A program made the position numbers and the translations under genes. The notes beneath the pieces are model-generated. The model did no database searches. It was given only the letters and a program-made list of their open reading frames with translations, and had not been told where the DNA came from. From an uncultured Pseudorhodobacter sp. (GTDB lineage: Bacteria; Pseudomonadota; Alphaproteobacteria; Rhodobacterales; Rhodobacteraceae), in contig CAJXWJ010000005.1 in NCBI GenBank assembly GCA_913062925.1, positions 1 through 64,000 on the forward strand: DNA of 64,000 nt, in the 5' to 3' direction. This document shows, piece after piece, positions 17,801-29,104 of the stretch. How positions within the stretch are numbered: position 1 is the stretch's first letter; each line of letters begins with the position of its first letter.

Positions 17801-18375
17801 TCGCCAACTGCTTCGCGCCAATGCCTGCGGCACAGCGAGACATAGCTTTCGTTACCGCCGATATGAACCTGTTCGCCTTGGCGCAACGCACGGCCGTCGG
17901 GGCCGCGGCGGATCACCATTGTCGCCTTTTTCCCGCAATGGCAGATGGTGCGCACTTCGCGCATCTCGTCCGCCCAAGCCAAAAGCGCTGCCGAGCCGGG
18001 AAAGAGTTTTCCTTGAAAATCAACGCGTAAGCCATAGCACATGACTGGCACACCCAGATCATCAACCGCGCGGGCCAGTTGCCAGACTTGGGCTTCGGTC
18101 AGAAATTGTGCCTCGTCAATAAAGACGCAAGCGACAGGACCAAGCGCAAGGCGGGCGGCAATTTTGGCAAAAAGATCATCCGCTGCGGCGAAGGTATCGG
18201 CATCTTCGCCAATGCCTATGCGGCTGGCAATACGGCCCTGACCCGCGCGGTTGTCAAACTGCGCGGTGATCAAATAGGTTTGCATGCCGCCTTCGCGATA
18301 ATTATGCGAGGCTTGCAGCAGCGAGGTGGATTTCCCCGCGTTCATTGTCGAATAGTTGAAGTAGAACTTGGCCAT
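17797..18375 (-). CDS. tdk: Thymidine kinase (type II)
   Basis: Phosphorylates thymidine to dTMP. It is a 192-residue type II kinase: P-loop STMNAGKST at about 9-17, catalytic region CVFIDEAQFLT, and a C-terminal zinc-ribbon with paired cysteines (CHCGKK, and a final Cys). I take the ATG at 18375, giving MAKFYFNYSTMNAGKST; a second in-frame ATG 18 bases upstream (18393) would add MGYKRP. Both starts sit inside a perfect inverted repeat. It complements the cdd-deoA-upp salvage genes 4 kb away. Confidence 0.96.
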   Translation of the reverse strand: MAKFYFNYSTMNAGKSTSLLQASHNYREGGMQTYLITAQFDNRAGQGRIASRIGIGEDADTFAAADDLFAKIAARLALGPVACVFIDEAQFLTEAQVWQLARAVDDLGVPVMCYGLRVDFQGKLFPGSAALLAWADEMREVRTICHCGKKATMVIRRGPDGRALRQGEQVHIGGNESYVSLCRRHWREAVGD

Positions 18376-18397
18376 GGGTCTTTTGTAACCCATGGCC
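18370..18397. promoter_or_regulatory. Perfect 10-bp inverted repeat over the tdk start codons
   Basis: GGCCATGGGT (18370-18379) and ACCCATGGCC (18388-18397) pair perfectly around an eight-base spacer. Each arm contains one of the two candidate tdk start codons. In mRNA this would form a stem over the translation start; in DNA it could be an operator. No strong ribosome site is visible for either start. Confidence 0.45.
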
Positions 18398-18687
18398 GAT
18401 ACCGCTTACAATACACCCCAAACCAAAGAGCGTCTGTGATCAACCATTTACCATGACAGGCGGCCACCAAACCGCAAGCCGCCTGATCAAAGCCCGCCCT
18501 GAACGTCAGAGCGGGCCCTTAACAAGCCAGCGCTGGGGGGCGCTGACGTCACTCACACTGACTCGCACTCAGAGCCGTTCCTGTGTTTGGAACACCTTTA
18601 TGATGACAAATCCTTGCCATCTGATTAATGGGAAAAGGCATAGTGAATTCCCCAAGTGTTTTTTGGGGCCGTACAAGTGAGCGTTTT
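18398..18687. other. Intergenic region with hairpins and a GTTCC-N7-GGAAC dyad
   Basis: About 290 bases with no convincing gene, between divergent tdk and the CII-like gene. It holds stems AGCCCGC/GCGGGC(T) (18491-18516) and CAGCGC/GCGCTG (18528-18545), the palindrome TGACGTCA (18544-18551), a GTTCC-N7-GGAAC dyad (18577-18593) and a CCCCAA/TTGGGG stem (18650-18668) just before the downstream start. The GTTCC dyad and its flank recur upstream of the helicase gene. Promoter positions are not clear to me. Confidence 0.4.
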
Positions 18688-19140
18688 ATGAGCATCGAAA
18701 GCTATCTAAAGAAACATTGTGAAGCCTTGGTCAAAGATGTCGGGATCGAGGCTGCCTGCGCGCTAACGGGCAAGTCCAAGGCGACTTTGGGGCGCTATTA
18801 TTCCGATGCTGAGGAGCACAGTGATCGTTTTATGCCGGTGGATGTGGTGGCCCAGTTGGAGGGTGCGGCGCGGTTTCCGCATGTGACCTCGGCCTTGGCC
18901 GATCTTCGCGGCGTCACCCTAAGTTATGATCACGAACGTGCCAATGCGGCCAGCAAGGGGGTCAATCAAGATGTAGTGGCCTTGGCGCAGCGCTTTGGCA
19001 TGCTGATGGCAGAATATAATGCTGCGATTGATGACGGGGTGATCTCGGTCAACGAATCCAAGCGGATGCTGCGGGAAACCTTGGCAATTCAACAGGTTCT
19101 GTTGCAGATGAAGCTTAATCTGGAAGAAGAAGCCAGCTGA
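18688..19140 (+). CDS. Small CII-like predicted DNA-binding protein
   Basis: A 150-residue protein. Residues about 15-45 (VKDVGIEAACALTGKSKATLGRYY) have the layout of a helix-turn-helix, and the remainder (DVVAQLEGAARFPHVTSALADLRG, then a long C-terminal helix) resembles phage CII-type regulators kept in Rhodobacterales chromosomes. There are no other phage genes nearby, so this looks like a chromosomal regulator rather than a prophage remnant. I chose the ATG at 18688, giving MSIESYLKKHC; the upstream in-frame ATG at 18628 lies in the regulatory region. It is convergent with the helicase. The targets are unknown. Confidence 0.6.
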   Translation: MSIESYLKKHCEALVKDVGIEAACALTGKSKATLGRYYSDAEEHSDRFMPVDVVAQLEGAARFPHVTSALADLRGVTLSYDHERANAASKGVNQDVVALAQRFGMLMAEYNAAIDDGVISVNESKRMLRETLAIQQVLLQMKLNLEEEAS

Positions 19141-19144
19141 AAGA

Positions 19145-19170
19145 CGCGGTCCGCTGTGGGGCGGACCGCG
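19145..19170. terminator. Hairpin between convergent genes, no T-tract
   Basis: A perfect ten-base stem, CGCGGTCCGC with GCGGACCGCG and a six-base loop, lies between the stops of the CII-like gene and the helicase gene. Neither strand has a following run of T, so it may act as a shared 3' stabilising structure or weak bidirectional terminator. Confidence 0.5.
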
Positions 19171-19181
19171 CAGAATGTGGC

Positions 19182-20555
19182 TTAGTCAGGGCGACGGTTT
19201 TGCCCCTGTGGCTTGCCGCCACCCGCGCCTGCGCGGCGCGGTGCAAAGCTGCCACCGGCTGGCTTTGCACTGGCTGGGCGGGCTGCTGGCTTTGCGCCCG
19301 GCTTGCCGGGGGCGGCGCGTTGGATCGGTTGCGAGCCTGCTTTTTGGCCGCCGCGACCCTGCGATGGGCGCTGGCCACGGTTCTGGCCAGGCTTGGGCGC
19401 TGCGGCAACCATATCGGCCGACCAAGGCGCGCCACCCAGAACTGGGATCGCCTTTTTCAACAGTTTTTCAACGGCTTGCAGCTCGCTCATTTCCGCGGGT
19501 GCGCAGAAGGAAATCGAGGTGCCCTCTTTGCCAGCCCGTGCGGTCCGCCCGATGCGGTGAACATAGTTTTCTGGCACGTTTGGCATGTCAAAGTTATAGA
19601 CATAACGCACGCCCGGAATGTCGATGCCACGCGCTGCCACATCGGTGGCAACCAGCACATCAAGCTCGGCTTTGCGGAATTCGGTCAGGGTGCGGTCGCG
19701 CTGGCTTTGGCTTTTGTTGCCGTGGATCGAGCCTGCCTTAAAGCCCCAAGTCACCAGCAATTTCATCAGCTTTTCCGAGCCATGTTTGGTGCGGCCAAAG
19801 ACCAAGGCCTGTTCGCCCGGATGCTTGTTCAGGTATTCTTTCAAGATATTGGCCTTATCGCCGTTGGGCAGATAATGCACGCCCTGCACGATGCGCTCGA
19901 CCGGCTTGCCCGGAGGGGCGACCTGCACTTTGATCGGGTTTTGCAGATAGGTGGCGGCCAGCTCTTCGATGTCTTTTGGCATGGTGGCCGAGAACAGCAG
20001 CGTCTGACGCTTAAGCGGGATGTGCTTGGCGATTTTGCGCAGCGAATGGATAAAGCCCATGTCCAGCATATGGTCGGCCTCGTCCAGCACCAGATAGCCG
20101 GTGGCATGCAGCGAAACATCGCCGCGTTCCAGCAAATCGATCAGGCGGCCGGGGGTGGCGACAAGGATATCTGCGCCGCGCTTAAGCCGCTCGGCCTGCT
20201 TGAACAGCGACGCGCCGCCCACAACCATCGCAACCTTAACCGAGGTGCCTTTGGTGAAAACTTCAAGGTTATCAGCGATTTGGCTAACCAATTCGCGGGT
20301 CGGCGCCAAGATCAGCGCGCGCACGGTTTTGGGCGCCGGCGGGTGGCCCAGATCAAGGATGCGGTGCAACAAGGGCAGACCAAAAGCCGCGGTCTTACCG
20401 GTGCCGGTTTGCGCCAGACCCATCAGGTCTTTGCCCGCCATGATATGCGGGATCGCCTGCACCTGGATCGGCGAAGGCATTTTCAACTGGGTTTTTTCAA
20501 GCGCTTTCAGAATGGTATCCGAGAGGCCAAGATCGGCAAAAGTGGTGGTCATCAT
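19182..20555 (-). CDS. rhlE: DEAD-box ATP-dependent RNA helicase
   Basis: Unwinds RNA duplexes with ATP; such proteins help ribosome assembly and RNA decay, often under cold or stress. Motifs in order: Q motif (FADLGLSDTILKAL...PSPIQ), Walker A AQTGTGKTA, PTRELVSQ, TPGRLIDLL, VLDEADHMLD (DEAD), SATMP, then VATDVAARGIDIPGV and HRIGRTARAG. The C-terminal ~85 residues are Gly/Gln/Ala/Pro/Arg-rich, as in RhlE. Start at 20555 or 20552 (MMTTTFADLG), giving about 457 residues; the frame continues upstream but is not helicase-like. An almost 500-base leader or intergenic region separates it from carB. Confidence 0.93.
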   Translation of the reverse strand: MMTTTFADLGLSDTILKALEKTQLKMPSPIQVQAIPHIMAGKDLMGLAQTGTGKTAAFGLPLLHRILDLGHPPAPKTVRALILAPTRELVSQIADNLEVFTKGTSVKVAMVVGGASLFKQAERLKRGADILVATPGRLIDLLERGDVSLHATGYLVLDEADHMLDMGFIHSLRKIAKHIPLKRQTLLFSATMPKDIEELAATYLQNPIKVQVAPPGKPVERIVQGVHYLPNGDKANILKEYLNKHPGEQALVFGRTKHGSEKLMKLLVTWGFKAGSIHGNKSQSQRDRTLTEFRKAELDVLVATDVAARGIDIPGVRYVYNFDMPNVPENYVHRIGRTARAGKEGTSISFCAPAEMSELQAVEKLLKKAIPVLGGAPWSADMVAAAPKPGQNRGQRPSQGRGGQKAGSQPIQRAAPGKPGAKPAARPASAKPAGGSFAPRRAGAGGGKPQGQNRRPD

Positions 20556-21000
20556 AGTCTTTCTGACGGCCCGCTGGCCGCCTTCGGCCCCAACCGCCTT
20601 GCAAGACGGGGGCCGACAGTGGGAAGCGACACGCCCTCGCATCAGGCGAATGCCCGATACCGTTCCTGTCGCGGAACCCCTGCGTGCGGTGGGAACCAGT
20701 ATCCATGGCCTTACACATGCTCACGCGGCACGGGCACTATGGATGAGCTGCAAATGGGGGTTTTCGGGGCACATGTCAAGCGTAGGTTTTCTGTAGGCTT
20801 GCAGGTGGGTGCGCGGTTTAGCGGATTTTAGATATTTATCATGCAGGGGCGTTAGACGCTTCATGACAAACCCAAGGCCCTAAAACAAGGGCTGTACCCA
20901 CCCCTGTGCCGGGCGCGGCACGCGGGTGGGAAAGGGGAAAACTCACCAAGCAAACATGCACCCAGCTGCCCGCACAAGTATGTGCGGGCGGTCGGGACTT
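20556..21000 (-). other. Highly structured intergenic region, possible long leader or sRNA
   Basis: No protein-coding gene is convincing between the helicase and carB. Structures seen: GTTCC-N6-GGAAC (20662-20677); a nested perfect hairpin at 20897-20930, with outer stem CCCACCC/GGGTGGG and inner stem GTGCCG/CGGCAC around GGCG; and a nine-base stem GCCCGCACA/TGTGCGGGC with loop AGTA (20968-20989). None has a T-tract. I could not match it to tmRNA, SRP RNA, RNase P RNA or 6S RNA. Reading on the minus strand, it could be a long 5' leader of the helicase. Confidence 0.4.
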
Positions 21001-21021
21001 AAAACGCTCTACTTGAGCGTT
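21001..21021 (-). terminator. Probable weak terminator of carB
   Basis: Stem AACGCTC/GAGCGTT (21003-21009 with 21015-21021, five-base loop) lies about 30 bases past the carB stop and is followed on the minus strand by TTTT. The short stem and short T-run make it weak. Confidence 0.5.
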
Positions 21022-21049
21022 GTCTCGGCGCGAAGGGCGCTGCCGTTCC

Positions 21050-24379
<3,330 letters not shown>

Positions 24380-24613
24380 GATTGGCCCCCATCTGCGCAA
24401 AACTCTCGGGGTTATAGCCAGCACGCGCTTGGGCGCAAGGGGCATTTCGGCCGATTTTGCCATGCAGTTGGTGGTCGGTTTTTGCACAAGCGCCGCTGCA
24501 ATTCGGCTTTGCCGCGCTATCTGGTCGCAAATGCGGGGTGCAAAGCCGCATTCCATCTGGCGAAAGCGGCAAGGCTGGCCTTATGTGGCGCAAATCAGGA
24601 CGGGGAGTGCGGC

Positions 24614-25756
24614 GTGATCTTGATCGAAGACGGACCACAGGGGCGGCCAGCCCTGTTTGATGGCGCAGAGCGTCTGGTGCTGGCCGAGACCGCCGCGCAA
24701 GTCGCCCCCGCCTTGGCCGAGCTGGACGCCGCCCGCGCGGCTGGCAAATGGGTGGCAGGCATGATCGCCTATGAGGCGGGCTATGCGCTGGAACCGGCAC
24801 TTGCCGCACAGATGCCGGAGCGCGCGGGCAGGCTTTTGGCCTTTGGCATCTATGACGCCCCGCGCGATGCGACCCCGGTGCTAGAGCGTGCCAAAGCCCA
24901 AGCGCAGGGCGTGGCGGTCGCGCCACTGATCCCGCAGATCAGCCGCGCAGAGTATGATGCGGCGATGGCGCGGGTGATGGGCTATATCGCGGCGGGCGAT
25001 TGCTATCAGATCAACCTGACTTTTCCGCTGACGTCACAGCTGATTTCGGGCACGCCGCTGGGGCTTTACGGCGCGCTGCGTGCCAGTCAATCGGTCGGCC
25101 ATGGCAGTTTTGTGGATCTGGGGCTGGAAGAGGTTCTGGTCTCGCGCAGCCCCGAGTTGTTCTTGCAAACCAGCGCCGAAGGCCGCATCGAGGCGCGGCC
25201 GATGAAAGGCACCGCCCCGCGCGATGCCGATCCGGTGCGCGATGCGGAATTGGCCGAAGAGCTGCGCGCCTCGGCCAAAGGACAGGCCGAAAATCTGATG
25301 ATCGTTGATCTTTTGCGCAATGATATCAGCCGGGTGGCACAGGTGGGCTCGGTCAAGGTGCCGCAGCTATTCGCGGTGGAACATTACGCAACGCTGCACC
25401 AAATGGTCAGCCGCGTGGTGGGTCAGTTGCAGCAAGCTCCCTCGATGGCCGGGGTGATGGCGGCGCTGTTTCCCTGCGGCTCGATCACCGGGGCGCCAAA
25501 AATCCGCGCCATGCAGATCATCCGCGAGGTCGAAGCCCATCCGCGCGGCGCCTATTGCGGTGCCATCGGCTGGATGGCTCCAGATGGCGCATCAAGCTTT
25601 TCGGTGGCGATCCGCACGCTGCAGCTGCGCGGCGATCAGATTGTGCTGAATGTGGGCGGCGGCGTGGTGCAAGACAGCACGGCTGCGGGCGAATGGGAGG
25701 AAGCACTGTGGAAAGCACGCTATCTGCAAGGGCTGGTGCAGCAGATCTCAGGCTGA
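24614..25756 (+). CDS. pabB: Aminodeoxychorismate synthase component I
   Basis: Makes 4-amino-4-deoxychorismate from chorismate and ammonia, on the folate (PABA) route. The motif RPMKGTAPRD contains the lysine that separates PabB from anthranilate synthase TrpE (which has Ala there); GSITGAPKIRAMQII and the ENLMIVDLLRND segment are the other family motifs. I chose the GTG at 24614 because GGGGAG lies six bases upstream and no closer ATG fits; the protein is 380 residues, shorter than E. coli PabB because the N-terminal region is trimmed. There is no PabA domain. It overlaps pabC by 49 bases. Confidence 0.93.
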   Translation: MILIEDGPQGRPALFDGAERLVLAETAAQVAPALAELDAARAAGKWVAGMIAYEAGYALEPALAAQMPERAGRLLAFGIYDAPRDATPVLERAKAQAQGVAVAPLIPQISRAEYDAAMARVMGYIAAGDCYQINLTFPLTSQLISGTPLGLYGALRASQSVGHGSFVDLGLEEVLVSRSPELFLQTSAEGRIEARPMKGTAPRDADPVRDAELAEELRASAKGQAENLMIVDLLRNDISRVAQVGSVKVPQLFAVEHYATLHQMVSRVVGQLQQAPSMAGVMAALFPCGSITGAPKIRAMQIIREVEAHPRGAYCGAIGWMAPDGASSFSVAIRTLQLRGDQIVLNVGGGVVQDSTAAGEWEEALWKARYLQGLVQQISG

Positions 25757-26340
25757 TCGAGACGCTGGCTTGGGATGGCACTGCCTTTACCCCGCGCTTG
25801 CCGCTGCACCTGCAAAGGCTGCAGCGCTCGGCCGAAAAGCTGGGCTGGCACTGCGATCTGGACCGCGCCCAGACAGCGCTGCAGGCGGCGGTTACGCCCG
25901 AGCAGCCTGCGCGGCTGCGCCTGACGCTGGACCGCGCCGGCCAGATCGAGGTTCAAAGCGCGGCGCTGCCTGCGCCCGCAGATCACTGGCGCGTCGGTCT
26001 GTCACCGCTGCGGCTGGCGTCAACCGATGCCTGGCTGTCGATAAAATCCAGCCACCGCCCCACCTATGACGCCGCCCGCGCCGCCCTGCCTGCAGGGCTC
26101 GACGAAGTCATCTTGCGCAATGAACGCGACGAGGTCTGCGACGGCAGCATCACCAATGTCTTCTTTGATCGCGGCCAAGGCCTGCGCACGCCGCCACTCG
26201 CCTGCGGCCTGCTCCCCGGCGTTTTGCGCGCAGCACTTGCCCTGCCCGAAGAGGTCTTGCAGGCCGCAGATTTGCCCAAAGTGCAGCTTTGGGTCGGCAA
26301 TTCCCTGCGCGGTCTGATCCGCACGCGCTTTCAGACCTAG
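25708..26340 (+). CDS. pabC: Aminodeoxychorismate lyase (class IV aminotransferase fold)
   Basis: Releases pyruvate from aminodeoxychorismate to give 4-aminobenzoate. It is a class IV PLP fold of 210 residues, about 60 shorter than E. coli PabC, missing mostly N-terminal sequence. The PLP lysine is probably in WLSIKSSHRPTYDAAR; EVILRNERDEVCDGSITNVFF is the conserved cofactor-phosphate segment. The GTG at 25708 has GGGAGG seven bases upstream, and the first residues are read from inside pabB in another frame. The close coupling to pabB supports the PABA role; a branched-chain aminotransferase activity is less likely. Confidence 0.88.
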   Translation: MESTLSARAGAADLRLIETLAWDGTAFTPRLPLHLQRLQRSAEKLGWHCDLDRAQTALQAAVTPEQPARLRLTLDRAGQIEVQSAALPAPADHWRVGLSPLRLASTDAWLSIKSSHRPTYDAARAALPAGLDEVILRNERDEVCDGSITNVFFDRGQGLRTPPLACGLLPGVLRAALALPEEVLQAADLPKVQLWVGNSLRGLIRTRFQT

Positions 26341-26348
26341 CGGCTTTG

Positions 26349-26438
26349 GCTTTCATCTTGGTCTAAATATCCCCGCCGGAGGCTTCTGAGATTGGCCATA
26401 GATGCCTCCGGCGGGGATATTTAGACCAAGATGAAAGC
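26349..26438. repeat. 35-bp perfect inverted repeat (dispersed-repeat family, head-to-head pair)
   Basis: Arms 26349-26383 and 26404-26438 are perfect reverse complements, 35 bases each, separated by 20 bases. The right arm starts GCCTCCGGCGGGGATATT and ends CCAAGATGAAAGC. A single copy of the same unit, with three changes, is at 50055, and a weaker copy is near 53617. No T-tract follows. It lies between pabC and aspS, where it would form a very stable hairpin in RNA or a cruciform in DNA. Confidence 0.95.
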
Positions 26439-26512
26439 AGCTGGGCTTGACTTCGGGCTTGCGGCGGGGTGTATCGGGGCCGAACCGTTAGCGCCTCGAA
26501 AAGGGGAAGAAT

Positions 26513-28291
26513 ATGCACGCCTATCGCAGCCATACTTGCGCCGATCTGAACACTGCTCATGTGGGGAATGAGGTCCGGCTTTCGGGCTGGGTTCACCGGG
26601 TGCGCGACCATGGTGGGGTCTTGTTTATTGATTTGCGCGATCACTATGGCATCACGCAGATTTTGGCGGATAGCGACTCGGCTGCGTTCAAGGATATTGA
26701 GAAGGTTCGCGCCGAATGGGTGGTGCAGATCGACGGGCGGGTTAAGGCGCGCGATGCGAGTTTGGTGAACCCAAAGTTGCCGACCGGCGAGATTGAAGTT
26801 TACGCCACCGCTTTGACGGTTTTGGGCGAGGCTGCAGAGCTGCCGATGCCGGTGTTTGGCGATGTGGATTATCCTGAGGAAACCCGTCTGACCTATCGCT
26901 TCCTTGATTTGCGGCGCGAGAAGTTGCACCGCAATATGATGATGCGCTCGAACGTCGTGCGCTCGATGCGCAAGCGGATGTGGGATCAGGGCTTTAACGA
27001 GTTTCAGACCCCGATCATTACCGCCTCGAGCCCTGAGGGCGCGCGGGATTTTCTGGTGCCGTCGCGGTTGCATCCGGGCAAGTTCTACGCCTTGCCGCAG
27101 GCGCCGCAGCAGTTCAAGCAGTTGATCATGGTTGCAGGTTTTGACCGCTATTTCCAGATCGCGCCTTGTTTCCGCGATGAGGATCCGCGCGCAGATCGCT
27201 CGCCTACCGATTTTTATCAGCTTGATATCGAGATGTCTTTTGTCGAGCAGGAAGATGTGTTTGCCGCCGTCCAGCCGGTGATCCAAGGGATTTTCGAGGA
27301 ATTTGCGCCCGAGAAAAAGACCTATTCTGACTGGACCAAGATCGCCTATCGCGACAGTTTGAAATGGTATGGCAGCGACAAGCCGGATCTGCGCAACCCG
27401 ATCAAGATGCAGGATGTCTCGGCGCATTTTGCCGGTTCGGGCTTTGCGATTTTTGCCAAGCTGTTGGAGCAAGACGGCAATGAGGTGCGTGCAATTCCCG
27501 CACCCACCGGCGGCAGCCGCAAGTTTTGTGACCGCATGAACGCTTTTGCGCAAAAAGAGGGTCTGCCGGGCATGGGCTATATCTTTTGGCGCAAGGCCGA
27601 AGATGGCTCGGGCATGGAGGCCGCGGGCCCCTTGGCCAAGAACATCGGACCCGAGCGTACCGAGGCGATCCGGTTGCAGTTGGGCTTGGGCGAGGGCGAT
27701 GCTGCGTTCTTCCTTGGCGGCAAGCCCGAGGCCTTTGAGGCCACAGCAGGGCGGGCGCGCAATGAGATTGGCCGCGAGTTGGGGCTGACCGAGCAAAATT
27801 GCTTTAAATTCGCTTGGATCGTTGATTTCCCGATGTTCGAGAAGACCGACGAGGGCAAGATTGACTTCAGCCACAACCCCTTCTCGATGCCGCAGGGCGG
27901 GATGGAGGCGCTGATGGGCGATCCTTTGCAGGTTTACGCCTATCAATATGACCTTGCCTGCAACGGTTACGAGCTGATTTCGGGTGGCATTCGCAACCAC
28001 AAGCCCGAGATCATGTTCAAGGCCTTTGAGCTGGCGGGCTATCCGAATTCGGAAGTCGAAAAGCGGTTTGGCGGCATGGTCAAGGCGTTCAAATATGGCG
28101 CGCCTCCGCACGGGGGCTGTGCGGCGGGGATCGACCGCATCGTGATGCTTTTGGCCGATGAGGCCAATATTCGCGAGGTGATCATGTTCCCGATGAACCA
28201 GCGCGCCGAAGATTTGCTGATGGGCGCGCCCTCTGAACCGATGAATGCGCAGCTGCGCGAGTTGAACCTGCGGGTTGTGCCGAAAGAATAA
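26513..28291 (+). CDS. aspS: Aspartate--tRNA ligase
   Basis: Charges tRNA with aspartate. A 592-residue bacterial-type class II synthetase: N-terminal OB-fold anticodon-binding domain ([23 protein letters not shown]), motif 2 ([29 protein letters not shown] region), the large bacterial GAD insertion in the middle, and motif 3 ([13 protein letters not shown]). The ATG at 26513 follows AGGGGAAGAAT. Alphaproteobacterial AspRS is often non-discriminating and also charges tRNA-Asn; whether that holds here depends on an amidotransferase outside this window. A strong terminator follows. Confidence 0.97.
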   Translation: MHAYRSHTCADLNTAHVGNEVRLSGWVHRVRDHGGVLFIDLRDHYGITQILADSDSAAFKDIEKVRAEWVVQIDGRVKARDASLVNPKLPTGEIEVYATALTVLGEAAELPMPVFGDVDYPEETRLTYRFLDLRREKLHRNMMMRSNVVRSMRKRMWDQGFNEFQTPIITASSPEGARDFLVPSRLHPGKFYALPQAPQQFKQLIMVAGFDRYFQIAPCFRDEDPRADRSPTDFYQLDIEMSFVEQEDVFAAVQPVIQGIFEEFAPEKKTYSDWTKIAYRDSLKWYGSDKPDLRNPIKMQDVSAHFAGSGFAIFAKLLEQDGNEVRAIPAPTGGSRKFCDRMNAFAQKEGLPGMGYIFWRKAEDGSGMEAAGPLAKNIGPERTEAIRLQLGLGEGDAAFFLGGKPEAFEATAGRARNEIGRELGLTEQNCFKFAWIVDFPMFEKTDEGKIDFSHNPFSMPQGGMEALMGDPLQVYAYQYDLACNGYELISGGIRNHKPEIMFKAFELAGYPNSEVEKRFGGMVKAFKYGAPPHGGCAAGIDRIVMLLADEANIREVIMFPMNQRAEDLLMGAPSEPMNAQLRELNLRVVPKE

Positions 28292-28312
28292 GGCCGCTTT
28301 GGTCTGTACGGC

Positions 28313-28347
28313 AAAAGGCAAGGCGCAGCCCGCGTCTTGCCTTTTTT
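28313..28347 (+). terminator. Intrinsic terminator of aspS
   Basis: AAAAGGCAAG (28313-28322) pairs with CTTGCCTTTT (28336-28345), and the stem runs into a six-T tract on the plus strand, 21 bases after the aspS stop. The match is near perfect. Confidence 0.9.
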
Positions 28348-28390
28348 GCATCTGACCTTAAGGTTTGGGCGACAGATCAGGGGGGCCAGC

Positions 28391-29104
28391 ATGGCAGAGG
28401 GTAAACGGTTCGGCGCGCCGGTTGGCGATTGGGCGGTGCCGCGGCGGCCAGAGCCTGTGGTTTTGCAAGGTCAGGCCGTGCGGCTGGAGCCGATGGCGGC
28501 GGATGCCCATGCGGCGGATCTGTTTCGCGCCTATTCGGGCCATGACGCGTTATGGGATTATCTGCCCTATGGGCCGTTTTCCTCGGCCTCGGGCTATCAT
28601 CGGTTTTGCAAAGACACCGCTTCGGGCAGCGATCCTGCGTTTTATGTGTTGCGCGACCTTGATACCGGGCTTTGTGGCGGGGTTGCCAGCTATCTGCGCA
28701 TCACCCCCGAGGCCGGGTCGATCGAGGTTGGCCATATCTGCATTGCCCCCGAGATGGCGCAAAGCCGCGCTTTCACCGAGGCGATGTTTTTGATGATGCA
28801 ATGGGCCTTTGCGGCGGGCTATCGCCGCTATGAGTGGAAATGCGATGCCTGCAACATGCCGTCGCGGCGTGCGGCCCAGCGGTTGGGCTTTTCTTACGAG
28901 GGGATTTTCCGTCAAGCGGGGGTCGTCAAGGGGCGCAATCGTGACACTGCTTGGTTTGCAGTGATTGATGCGGAATGGCCTGCGCTGCGCGAGGCGTTTT
29001 TGGCTTGGCTGGCGCCGCAGAATTTTGATGCGGCGGGGCGGCAGAAAGAACGCCTGTCCGATCTGACACGGCTGGTGCGGGCGGGGTCTGATCCGGCGCT
29101 TTAG
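28391..29104 (+). CDS. GNAT-family N-acetyltransferase (RimJ/RimL-like)
   Basis: Acetyl-CoA-dependent acetyltransferase of 237 residues. The fold is recognisable from VRLEPMAADAHAADLFRAY at the start, YLRITPEAGSIEVGHICIAPEMAQSRAFTEAMFLMMQWAF (beta4 and the acetyl-CoA-binding helix), and YEWKCDACNMPSRRAAQRLGFSYEGIFRQ (C-terminal beta-helix-beta). This layout is typical of proteins that acetylate ribosomal-protein N-termini or small molecules. GGGGGG precedes the ATG at 28391. The stop overlaps the convergent response regulator by four bases. The substrate is unknown. Confidence 0.88.
   Translation: MAEGKRFGAPVGDWAVPRRPEPVVLQGQAVRLEPMAADAHAADLFRAYSGHDALWDYLPYGPFSSASGYHRFCKDTASGSDPAFYVLRDLDTGLCGGVASYLRITPEAGSIEVGHICIAPEMAQSRAFTEAMFLMMQWAFAAGYRRYEWKCDACNMPSRRAAQRLGFSYEGIFRQAGVVKGRNRDTAWFAVIDAEWPALREAFLAWLAPQNFDAAGRQKERLSDLTRLVRAGSDPAL

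Noticed and set aside
18544-18551. TGACGTCA palindrome
   Set aside because: An eight-base palindrome recurs by chance; a similar one is inside pabB near 25030.
18453-18680. 75-codon frame upstream of the CII-like gene
   Set aside because: No ribosome site and no domain; the stretch holds hairpins and regulatory dyads.
18688-19140. Prophage remnant
   Set aside because: The CII-like protein stands among housekeeping genes with no integrase, structural or att-like sequences nearby.
26349-26438. Insertion-sequence remnant
   Set aside because: The inverted repeats are only 20 bases apart with no transposase; they are better seen as a dispersed short repeat pair.
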